A stretch of DNA of 64,000 bases, taken from positions 2,852,001 through 2,916,000 of the forward strand of contig NZ_CP019706.1 of NCBI RefSeq assembly GCF_002101395.1, given 5' to 3'. The notes under the pieces were generated by a model. That model was not told the origin of the DNA and searched no databases. It saw only the letters and a program-made list of their open reading frames with translations. The translations under genes and the position numbers were made by a program. The stretch is from Pantoea alhagi (GTDB taxonomy: Bacteria > Pseudomonadota > Gammaproteobacteria > Enterobacterales > Enterobacteriaceae). This document shows, piece by piece, positions 8,986 through 16,297 of this stretch. Positions within the stretch are counted from its first letter, which is position 1. Each line of letters opens with the position of its first letter.

Positions 8986-9648
8986 ATGGATCTAATCCAT
9001 TTTGTTGTTGATTTTATCCTGCATATTGATGTCCATATGGCCGAGCTGGTGGCGCAGTATGGCATGTGGGTATACGCCATTCTGTTTCTGATTTTGTTTT
9101 GCGAAACCGGACTGGTGGTAACGCCGTTTTTACCCGGCGATTCGCTGCTGTTTGTCGCAGGCGCGCTGGCGGCGCTGCCGGATAACGATCTCAACGTGCA
9201 TATTATGGTAACGCTGCTGGTGATCGCTGCGGTGCTGGGCGATGCGGTTAACTACACTATTGGGCGGCTGTTTGGCGCACGGCTCTTCAGCAATCCCAAC
9301 TCGCGTATTTTCCGCCGCAGCTATCTGGATAAAACCCACGCTTTTTACGAGCGTCACGGCGGAAAAACCATTATTCTTGCGCGCTTCGTGCCGATCGTCC
9401 GCACCTTTGCGCCGTTCGTCGCGGGTATGGGACATATGTCCTATCGCCATTTCGCGCTGTTTAACGTAGCCGGTGCGCTGCTGTGGGTGTTGTTGTTCTC
9501 TTATGCGGGCTACTTCTTTGGCGCGCTGCCGATGGTTCAGGAAAATCTGAAGCTGTTGATTGTGGCGATTATCGTGGTATCGATACTGCCGGGCGTAGTG
9601 GAAATATGGCGTCATCGCCGTGCGGCCCGCCAGCAAAAACAGCCTTAA
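8986..9648 (+). CDS. dedA: DedA-family inner-membrane protein
   Basis: The 220-aa protein has about five hydrophobic segments and the family signature around FCETGLVVTPFLPGDSLLF (near residues 44-62). An Arg-containing segment ARFVPIVRTFAPFVAGMG lies near 128-145. Family members affect proton motive force maintenance, membrane lipid flipping and drug tolerance; the exact role of this paralogue is not settled. An SD-like AGGAAGAG lies 5 bases before the ATG. It is in the conserved truA-dedA-accD order. Confidence 0.95.
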   Translation: MDLIHFVVDFILHIDVHMAELVAQYGMWVYAILFLILFCETGLVVTPFLPGDSLLFVAGALAALPDNDLNVHIMVTLLVIAAVLGDAVNYTIGRLFGARLFSNPNSRIFRRSYLDKTHAFYERHGGKTIILARFVPIVRTFAPFVAGMGHMSYRHFALFNVAGALLWVLLFSYAGYFFGALPMVQENLKLLIVAIIVVSILPGVVEIWRHRRAARQQKQP

Positions 9649-9795
9649 GCTATCGGCGCTAACGGGTATGACCAGATTTTTATCCACAGCGCGTAATGGT
9701 TATGGTTTAATGAGCGACATTTATGGTCTGCTGAAGACGGCTTCAGCAGCAACAAGAAAAACTGGTCTCACCAGGTTCAAACAGAAAGGTCATCA

Positions 9796-10707
9796 ATGAG
9801 CTGGATTGAACGAATTCTCAATAAGAGCACAATTACCCCGTCGCGCAGAGCAAACATTCCTGAAGGGGTTTGGACAAAATGCGACAGCTGTGGGCAGGTG
9901 CTTTACCGTGCCGAGCTGGAGCGCAACCTGGAAGTTTGCCCAAAATGCGACCATCACATGCGTATGCATGCGCGCGAGCGCCTGCACAGCCTGTTAGATC
10001 AGGGCACGCTGGTTGAGCTGGGCAGCGAACTGGAACCGAAAGACGTTCTCAAGTTCCGCGACTCCAAGAAGTATAAGGATCGCCTGGCTGCGGCGCAGAA
10101 AGAAACCGAGGAGAAAGACGCGCTGATCGTCATGAAGGGCACGCTGCACAGCATGCCGGTCGTGGCCGCCGCGTTTGAGTTCTCCTTTATGGGCGGCTCA
10201 ATGGGCTCCGTCGTCGGTGCGCGCTTTGTCCGTGCGGTAGAGCAGGCGCTGGAAGATAACTGCCCGCTGATCTGTTTCTCCGCCAGCGGCGGCGCCCGTA
10301 TGCAGGAAGCGCTGATGTCGCTGATGCAGATGGCGAAAACCAGTGCAGCACTGGCGAAAATGCGTGAGCGCGGTCTGCCTTATATTTCTGTATTAACCGA
10401 CCCGACCATGGGCGGCGTTTCCGCCAGTTTCGCCATGCTGGGCGACCTGAACGTGGCGGAGCCGAAAGCGCTGATTGGTTTTGCCGGCCCGCGCGTGATT
10501 GAGCAGACGGTACGTGAAAAACTGCCGCCGGGCTTCCAGCGCAGCGAGTTCCTGATTGAAAAAGGCGCGATCGATTTGATTATCCGCCGTCCGGAAATGC
10601 GCTATAAACTGGCAAGCCTGCTGGCGAAAATGCAGAATCTGCCTGCACCGCTGCCCGATCATGTTGATCAGCCGGACGAGCCGAAATCGGAAAGCCAAGA
10701 GGCCTGA
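9796..10707 (+). CDS. accD: Acetyl-CoA carboxylase carboxyltransferase subunit beta
   Basis: The 303-aa beta subunit pairs with AccA to move the carboxyl group from biotin to acetyl-CoA, the first step of fatty acid synthesis. The N-terminal zinc ribbon is visible as CDSC (near residues 27-30) and CPKC (near 46-49). The carboxyltransferase core follows, with FSASGGARMQEALMSLMQM near 155-173. Its 147-bp upstream gap probably holds its own promoter. A perfect 10-bp hairpin separates it from folC. Confidence 0.98.
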   Translation: MSWIERILNKSTITPSRRANIPEGVWTKCDSCGQVLYRAELERNLEVCPKCDHHMRMHARERLHSLLDQGTLVELGSELEPKDVLKFRDSKKYKDRLAAAQKETEEKDALIVMKGTLHSMPVVAAAFEFSFMGGSMGSVVGARFVRAVEQALEDNCPLICFSASGGARMQEALMSLMQMAKTSAALAKMRERGLPYISVLTDPTMGGVSASFAMLGDLNVAEPKALIGFAGPRVIEQTVREKLPPGFQRSEFLIEKGAIDLIIRRPEMRYKLASLLAKMQNLPAPLPDHVDQPDEPKSESQEA

Positions 10708-10716
10708 CAGATGATG

Positions 10717-10742
10717 GAAAGGCGTCTTACACGACGCCTTTC
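10717..10742 (+). other. Intercistronic hairpin accD-folC
   Basis: The perfect 10-bp stem GAAAGGCGTC/GACGCCTTTC has loop TTACAC. No T-run follows, so it is more likely an mRNA-stabilising or attenuating structure than a strong terminator. Confidence 0.6.
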
Positions 10743-10774
10743 ACCAATGAACCGTAACCTTGTGAACGGGATCC

Positions 10775-12049
10775 ATGGAAAATCTTCACCTTCCTCAAGC
10801 CACGTCGCCTCTGGCCGCGTGGCTTTATTATCTTGAGCGTCTGCATACGCAGGCCATCGATCTCGGTCTGACGCGCGTTGAGCGCGTAGCCCGTACGCTC
10901 GATCTGTTAAAACCCGCCCCCTTTGTGTTTACCGTTGCCGGCACTAACGGCAAAGGCACCACCTGCCGCACCCTGGAGACGCTGCTGATAGCCGCCGGTT
11001 ATCGCGTTGGCGTTTACAGCTCGCCGCATCTGCTGCGCTATACCGAGCGGGTGCGGATTCAGGGCGATGAACTGCCGGAAACGGCGCATACCGCCAGTTT
11101 TGCCGCGATTGAAGCAGGGCGCGGCGAAACCTCGCTGACCTATTTTGAGTTCAGTACGCTATCGGCGCTGCAGCTGTTTAAACAGGCGGCGCTGGACGTG
11201 GTGATTCTGGAAGTGGGGCTGGGTGGCCGTCTTGATGCCACCAATATCGTGGATGCGGACGTGGCGGTGATCACCAGTATCGCGCTGGACCATACCGACT
11301 GGCTGGGACCGGATCGTGAAAGCATTGGCCGCGAAAAGGCGGGCGTTTTCCGTGCAGGCAACCCTGCCGTGGTCGGCGAGCCTGACATGCCGCAGAGTAT
11401 CGCCCAGGTGGCGCACGAAAAAGGCGCGCAGCTGTTGCAGCTGGGCCGCGACTGGCACTGGCAACCGCAGGAGAGCGGCTGGCGTTTTTGCAATGCCAGC
11501 ATAACGCTGGAAAATCTGCCGCTGCCGCAGGTGCCGCTGCCTAACGCGGCCACCGCGCTGGCGGCGCTGAGCGCCTCAGGTCTGCACGTCAGCGAAGCGA
11601 TTATTCGTCAGCATCTGGATAAAGCCGTGCTGCCGGGACGCTTCCAGACCGTGGCACAGCAGCCGCAGGTGATTCTGGACGTGGCGCACAATCCCCATGC
11701 CGCAGGTTATCTGGCCGCACGGCTGGCGCAGCTGCCGAAAACGGGGCAGGTGCATGCGGTAGTGGGCATGCTGCATGATAAAGATATTGCCGGTACGTTG
11801 GCATCTCTGACACCGCAGGTTGATCGCTGGTATTTAGCGCCGCTGGAAGGCCCGCGCGGGGCCAGCGCAGAGCAGCTGATGGCCGAGCTACAAACGGATC
11901 GGGCAATCGCCTTTGGTTCTGTTACCGAAGCATGGCAGGCCGCCATGCAGCAGGCGGCTGTACAGGATATTGTGCTGGTATGTGGATCATTCCATACCGT
12001 GGCACAGGTCATGGAAGCGATGGAAACGGAGAAGGGCAGTGGCAAGTAA
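10775..12049 (+). CDS. folC: Dihydrofolate synthase / folylpolyglutamate synthase
   Basis: The 424-aa bifunctional ligase adds glutamate to dihydropteroate and then further gamma-glutamates to tetrahydrofolates. It has a Mur-ligase-type P-loop (VAGTNGKGTTCRTLE near residues 53-67), the LGGRLDATN segment near 150, and a C-terminal Mur-ligase domain with LDVAHNPHAAGYL near 302. The length matches E. coli FolC (422 aa). dedD starts inside the last 11 bases, indicating coupled translation. Confidence 0.97.
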   Translation: MENLHLPQATSPLAAWLYYLERLHTQAIDLGLTRVERVARTLDLLKPAPFVFTVAGTNGKGTTCRTLETLLIAAGYRVGVYSSPHLLRYTERVRIQGDELPETAHTASFAAIEAGRGETSLTYFEFSTLSALQLFKQAALDVVILEVGLGGRLDATNIVDADVAVITSIALDHTDWLGPDRESIGREKAGVFRAGNPAVVGEPDMPQSIAQVAHEKGAQLLQLGRDWHWQPQESGWRFCNASITLENLPLPQVPLPNAATALAALSASGLHVSEAIIRQHLDKAVLPGRFQTVAQQPQVILDVAHNPHAAGYLAARLAQLPKTGQVHAVVGMLHDKDIAGTLASLTPQVDRWYLAPLEGPRGASAEQLMAELQTDRAIAFGSVTEAWQAAMQQAAVQDIVLVCGSFHTVAQVMEAMETEKGSGK

Positions 12050-12755
12050 GTTTCAGAACCGTTTAGTCGGCACGGTGATTCTGGTCGCCGTTGGCGTCAT
12101 TGTATTGCCGGGCCTGCTTGACGGGAAAAAAAAGCATTATAAAGAGGAGTTTGCGGCGATCCCGCTGGTGCCGAAACCGGACGATCAGCAGGATAGCGAT
12201 ATGGTGCCGCCGGTCACGCAGTCGCTGCCATCCCAGCCGCCGGAAGGCGCTGGCGCGGCGATCGAAGGCGACAGTAATCGTCCGCAGCAGATGGGCGATA
12301 ACGGCGCTGCGATACCGCAGCCCAACAGTGAACCATCGGTAGTCGCGCCGCCGCCAGTGGTGCAGTCGCCGCCACAAGTGAAAACAGAGCGACCGAAGCC
12401 GGTTGAGCAACCCAGGCCGAAGCCTAAGCCAGCAGAAATGCCGAAGCCGAAACCGGTAGAGACGCCAAAGCCGGTGGAAACGCCGAAACCGGCAGAGCAA
12501 ACGGCTCCGACAGGGCAGGCCTGGATGGTACAGCTGGGCGCGCTGAAAAATGCTGCCAAGGTTAATGAGATTGTGGCGCAGCTGCGTCTCTCCGGCTATC
12601 GTGCCTGGACCGTGCCGTCAACGCCGGTACAGGGGCAGATTACCCGCATTTACGTTGGTCCGGATGCCTCAAAGGCTAAAATGCAGGCTGCGGTAGGCGA
12701 ACTGAAAAGTATCTCTGGCCTGGGCGGCGTGGTTAAACCTTACAGCGCACGCTAA
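12039..12755 (+). CDS. dedD: DedD, SPOR-domain cell-division protein
   Basis: I place the start at the GTG at 12039, preceded by GGAGAAGG, giving 238 aa that begin ASKFQNRLVG after the initiator as in E. coli DedD. The order is: one N-terminal membrane anchor (about 10-27), a long Pro/Lys-rich periplasmic linker with repeated PKPVET units (about 100-155), and a C-terminal SPOR domain (about 160-238) that binds denuded septal peptidoglycan. It acts at the division septum with FtsN. The linker is longer and more repetitive than in E. coli (220 aa), a region prone to slippage. Confidence 0.95.
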   Translation: MASKFQNRLVGTVILVAVGVIVLPGLLDGKKKHYKEEFAAIPLVPKPDDQQDSDMVPPVTQSLPSQPPEGAGAAIEGDSNRPQQMGDNGAAIPQPNSEPSVVAPPPVVQSPPQVKTERPKPVEQPRPKPKPAEMPKPKPVETPKPVETPKPAEQTAPTGQAWMVQLGALKNAAKVNEIVAQLRLSGYRAWTVPSTPVQGQITRIYVGPDASKAKMQAAVGELKSISGLGGVVKPYSAR

Positions 12756-12762
12756 AGAGCCC

Positions 12763-12822
12763 GCGCAGCAGGGGATCCCGCACGGGGATTGCCGCTGCGC
12801 CTGCTCCCGCTGCGGTTTTTTT
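12763..12822 (+). terminator. Possible terminator after dedD
   Basis: CGCAGC(A)GGG can pair with CCCGCTGCG across a long loop and is followed by GTTTTTTT. The stem has a bulge and the loop is large, but the position between dedD and the independent cvpA promoter makes termination plausible. Confidence 0.45.
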
Positions 12823-12859
12823 ATTCGCTTTTTTATTTTTATGGGATGGGGAAAACGCT

Positions 12860-12875
12860 ACGCAAACGTTTTCTT
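12860..12875 (+). promoter_or_regulatory. PurR operator of cvpA-purF
   Basis: ACGCAAACGTTTTCTT matches the PurR consensus ACGCAAACGTTTNCNT at every specified position. It lies just upstream of a -10-like TAGAAT (12883-12888), the same arrangement known for the E. coli cvpA-purF promoter. Purine-dependent repression of cvpA and purF is expected. Confidence 0.9.
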
Positions 12876-12931
12876 TTTCTGTTAGAATGCGCCCCGAACT
12901 GGATGCAGGGGCACTGTCGCTGGAAGAGTTC

Positions 12932-13417
12932 ATGGTCTGGATAGATTACGTCATCATTGGGATTGTTGGTTTTTCTGCTCTTGTCAGCCTGATTCGTGGG
13001 TTTGTTCGGGAAGCTTTATCTCTTATCACCTGGGGATGCGCATTCTTTGTTGCCAGTCATTACTATCCCTTCCTTGCTGTCTGGTTCACCGGGTTTGACG
13101 ATCAGCTGGTGCGCAACGGCATTGCCATCGCCGTTCTCTTTATTGCTACCCTGATTGTCGGAGCAATAGTGAACTATGTGATTGGCTCGCTGGTCGAAAA
13201 AACGGGTTTGTCGGGAACCGACAGAGTACTGGGTGTCTGCTTCGGGGCGCTGCGCGGCGTGCTGATCGTTTCAGCGATGCTGTTCTTCCTCGATACCTTT
13301 ACCGGCTTTTCCAAAAGCCCGGACTGGCAGCAGTCTCAGCTGATTCCTGAGTTCAGTTACATCATCAGATGGTTTTTTGACTATCTGCAAAGCACGTCGA
13401 GTTTTTTACCCCGGTAA
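12932..13417 (+). CDS. cvpA: CvpA, inner-membrane protein linked to colicin V and envelope stress
   Basis: The 161-aa protein has four hydrophobic segments and matches CvpA from MVWIDYVIIG to DYLQSTSSFLPR. I chose the ATG at 12932 because it gives the family N-terminus and has GGAAGAG upstream; the frame is open 15 codons further, into the promoter. CvpA is needed for colicin V production and for bile and envelope stress resistance in enterobacteria. The molecular function is uncertain. It is co-transcribed with purF, 36 bases downstream. Confidence 0.95.
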   Translation: MVWIDYVIIGIVGFSALVSLIRGFVREALSLITWGCAFFVASHYYPFLAVWFTGFDDQLVRNGIAIAVLFIATLIVGAIVNYVIGSLVEKTGLSGTDRVLGVCFGALRGVLIVSAMLFFLDTFTGFSKSPDWQQSQLIPEFSYIIRWFFDYLQSTSSFLPR

Positions 13418-13453
13418 TCGCGCCGGGTGTGCGGCCAATGAGGATATGACAAC

Positions 13454-14971
13454 ATGTGCGGTATTGTCGGTATCACCGGTTTTATGCCGGTCAACCAGTC
13501 GATTTATGACGCGTTAACGGTGCTTCAGCACCGTGGGCAGGATGCCGCAGGCATTTGTACCATCGATGCGCTGAACTGTTTCCGTCTGCGCAAAGCGAAC
13601 GGGCTGGTCAACGATGTGTTCGAAGCTCGCCATATGCAGCGTTTGCAGGGCAATATGGGCATCGGTCATGTGCGTTATCCTACCGCCGGTAGCTCCAGCG
13701 CGTCCGAAGCGCAGCCTTTCTACGTCAACTCCCCGTACGGTATTACCCTGGCCCACAACGGTAACCTGACCAATGCGCACGAGCTGCGTAAGCAACTGTT
13801 TGAAAGCGGCCGCCGTCATGTGAATACCACCTCGGATTCGGAAATTCTGCTGAATATTTTTGCGCAGGAGCTGGATCGCTGCCCGCATCACCCGCTGGAA
13901 GCCGATGATATTTTCTCTGCCGTTGCCGCCGTACATCAGCATGTGCGCGGCGCCTACGCCTGCGTGGCAATGATTATCGGTCACGGCATGGTCGCCTTCC
14001 GCGATCCTAACGGTATCCGTCCGCTGGTAATGGGCAAGCGTGAGCTGGCTGAAGGTCGCACTGAATATATGGTGGCTTCGGAAAGCGTGGCGCTGGATAC
14101 GCTGGGCTTTGAGTTTCTGCGCGACGTAGCGCCGGGCGAAGCGGTGTATATCACCGTTAACGGTCAGCTCTATACCCGCCAGTGCGCTGAAAATCCGCGT
14201 AATAACCCATGCCTGTTTGAATATGTTTATTTTGCTCGCCCGGACTCTTTTCTGGATAAGATTTCGGTCTACAGCGCCCGCGTACGTATGGGCACCAAGC
14301 TTGGCGCGAAAATCGCCCGCGAATGGGAAGACCTGGATATTGACGTGGTGATCCCGATCCCGGAAACCTCTACTGACGTGGCGCTGGAAATCGCCCGCAT
14401 CCTTGATAAGCCTTACCGTCAGGGCTTTGTGAAAAACCGCTATGTTGGCCGTACCTTTATCATGCCGGGTCAGCAGCTGCGTCGTAACGCAGTGCGCCGT
14501 AAACTGAATGCCAACCGTGCTGAGTTCCGCGATAAGAATGTGCTGCTGGTGGATGATTCCATCGTGCGCGGCACCACGTCAGAACAGATCATTGAGATGG
14601 CGCGCGAAGCGGGCGCGAAGAAGGTTTATCTGGCTTCCGCCGCACCGGAAATCCGTTTTCCGAACGTCTATGGCATCGATATGCCGAGCGCTACGGAACT
14701 GATCGCACACGGTCGTGAAGTGGAAGAGATCCGTCAGCTGATTAAAGCCGATGCGCTGATTTTCCAGGATCTTGATGATTTGATCGAAGCGGTACGCGAA
14801 GAAAATCCGGATATTGAGCAGTTTGAATGCTCGGTCTTTAACGGTATCTACGTCACGAAAGATGTCGATCTGCAATATCTGGAATATCTGCAATCGCTAC
14901 GTAATGACGATGCCAAAGCGCTGGCGCGTCAGAACGAGGTGGAAAGCCTCGAAATGCACAACGAAGGTTAA
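13454..14971 (+). CDS. purF: Amidophosphoribosyltransferase
   Basis: The 505-aa enzyme makes 5-phosphoribosylamine from PRPP and glutamine, the committed step of purine synthesis. Cys2 after the initiator Met (MCGIVGITGF) is the N-terminal nucleophile of the class II glutaminase domain (about 2-230). The phosphoribosyltransferase domain follows, with the PRPP motif VLLVDDSIVRGTTSEQI near residues 363-379. The length equals E. coli PurF. A strong hairpin terminator follows. Confidence 0.98.
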   Translation: MCGIVGITGFMPVNQSIYDALTVLQHRGQDAAGICTIDALNCFRLRKANGLVNDVFEARHMQRLQGNMGIGHVRYPTAGSSSASEAQPFYVNSPYGITLAHNGNLTNAHELRKQLFESGRRHVNTTSDSEILLNIFAQELDRCPHHPLEADDIFSAVAAVHQHVRGAYACVAMIIGHGMVAFRDPNGIRPLVMGKRELAEGRTEYMVASESVALDTLGFEFLRDVAPGEAVYITVNGQLYTRQCAENPRNNPCLFEYVYFARPDSFLDKISVYSARVRMGTKLGAKIAREWEDLDIDVVIPIPETSTDVALEIARILDKPYRQGFVKNRYVGRTFIMPGQQLRRNAVRRKLNANRAEFRDKNVLLVDDSIVRGTTSEQIIEMAREAGAKKVYLASAAPEIRFPNVYGIDMPSATELIAHGREVEEIRQLIKADALIFQDLDDLIEAVREENPDIEQFECSVFNGIYVTKDVDLQYLEYLQSLRNDDAKALARQNEVESLEMHNEG

Positions 14972-14980
14972 ACTTCTTTG

Positions 14981-15009
14981 CGGGCCGGTTATCCGGCCCG
15001 CAGCTTTTC
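14981..15009 (+). terminator. Rho-independent terminator of cvpA-purF
   Basis: The perfect 8-bp stem CGGGCCGG/CCGGCCCG with loop TTAT is followed by CAGCTTTTCT, starting 9 bases after the purF stop. Confidence 0.85.
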
Positions 15010-15023
15010 TGTTACAGACGACA

Positions 15024-15110
15024 ATGCTCGTCAACAGCCAGATTGCTGCCTCCATCTGTACCTCATTGTTGTTTATCTCCTGCTTGTTTATCGCGTTCGT
15101 CGGTTATTAG
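15024..15110 (+). CDS. Possible 28-aa hydrophobic microprotein
   Basis: A short ORF encodes a peptide with a polar start (MLVNSQ) and a single hydrophobic span over residues 7-28 (core TSLLFISCLFIAFVGY). No convincing Shine-Dalgarno is seen. It lies 14 bases after the purF terminator, and GGCAGG (15112-15117) with CCTGCC (15167-15172) could form a hairpin just behind it. It resembles small membrane proteins or type I toxins in general shape only; I recognise no family. It may be fortuitous. Confidence 0.25.
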   Translation: MLVNSQIAASICTSLLFISCLFIAFVGY

Positions 15111-16180
15111 GGCAGGTTGAGCCGTATTGTTAAAGGCTACAGGCATCAAACCTGAGCTGTTGAGCCTGCCTCTGATTCCCACTATTCCTTCCTTTAACCG
15201 TGATTACGGACCGGGATGCTCACCCCATTAAAAAAATATACATAGATTTTATTAATTGGTTCTGTAGGTTACATTACCTTGCTGAATTTTCCCGCATGGT
15301 AGTATTAGCCCGTAGATAAAACATAATTACAGCCACTGCCTAAACCCATTGTCAATAACAGCAATTAGCTAACTATATTGAGTTATTAAAACGTAAAGCG
15401 GCCTTTTTATAATAATAAAATAGCCATTTAATTACTTAAGCCAAATTTTAATTACAGTTTTATTTTTAATGTGTTTTCTCTGACAAATAAAAAGAGATGA
15501 GCATCTCTAAATGGCACAGCAGTCTTTTATTTAGATGTGATCATTTACAGGCTAAAGAATTTCAAACTATAAGAAAAAGATATGGGTTAAATAAATATGA
15601 TGTCGTCAGGCTGTAATTTTTCTTACCTGAATCATAAAATTAAAATTTTTCAATTACAGAGTCGAAGTATTACTTTCGCTAATATTCATACCATCACAAC
15701 AGTAAGGTTAATTTTTAATTAAATAACTGATATTTAGAGTTAAAAGATAAAATAACACCTCATTTAACTAATGAGGTGGCTGGTTTTACCGCCTGTCCCG
15801 GCAATAAGCGTTTTAGTTTAACTTATTGTTATATATATACTTTATCTGTTATGCATATTAACTTGAGTTTAAAGTAAAATAAAGTAAAGTAAGTATCAAG
15901 AAAGTTTTCAACGGTTTTTATTATAACGCCTTGTATTATATTGTTTTATTACAACAGGCATCAAATCAGCTATTTTATTAAAACTATTGCACCTCATATA
16001 AAAATAATATATATATTTCCCGTCGAATAAATTTATTTATTCAGACTTGATTATGTTTTTTAAAGGGAACTACATTCTTAACATCACTGTTCTTTGACTT
16101 CGGCTTTTTCGGGTCACTTATTTTGAGCAAGCAGTCTTAAAAAAGAATGTACCAGGGAATTGATAGTAGAAGCGCCTTGC
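15111..16180. other. AT-rich intergenic gap without recognisable genes
   Basis: About 1.1 kb strongly AT-rich sequence lies between the purF region and the PilZ/HD-GYP gene. It contains many stops in all frames, A/T homopolymer runs, repeats such as AAAGTAAAATAAAGTAAAG near 15880, and one 8-bp hairpin ACCTCATT/AATGAGGT at 15757-15777. I see no coding gene or tRNA. The composition is typical of H-NS-bound regulatory DNA or the edge of acquired DNA (inference). Confidence 0.6.
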
Positions 16181-16254
16181 ACCTGATAACAGGTATCAAA
16201 GTACCATCTACCTAATAATAGGTATAAATCATATCTGATGCCAGATAACTGGCA
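16181..16254. promoter_or_regulatory. Three evenly spaced palindromes with a shared ATAA centre
   Basis: ACCTG-ATAA-CAGGT (16181-16194), TACCTA-ATAA-TAGGTA (16209-16224) and TGCCAG-ATAA-CTGGCA (16239-16254) each have fully complementary arms around the same ATAA spacer. Their centres are 29 and 30 bp apart, close to three helical turns. They end 44 bases before the start of the PilZ/HD-GYP gene. They look like three operators for one dimeric regulator, or three tandem RNA hairpins in its leader. Confidence 0.6.
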
Positions 16255-16297
16255 TTTCGGGCAACTCCTTTTAAATTTAATGCCAGGTGTTTATATT

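Noticed and set aside
15880..15900. AAAGTAAAATAAAGTAAAGTA-type short repeats considered as a CRISPR or iteron array
   Set aside because: Units are irregular, only 5-6 bases long and without spacers; this is ordinary AT-rich simple sequence.
16238..16297. Upstream ATG codons (16238, 16280) as start of the PilZ/HD-GYP gene
   Set aside because: ATG 16238 lies at the edge of a palindrome and neither has a ribosome site; ATG 16298 has AGGTG at ideal distance.
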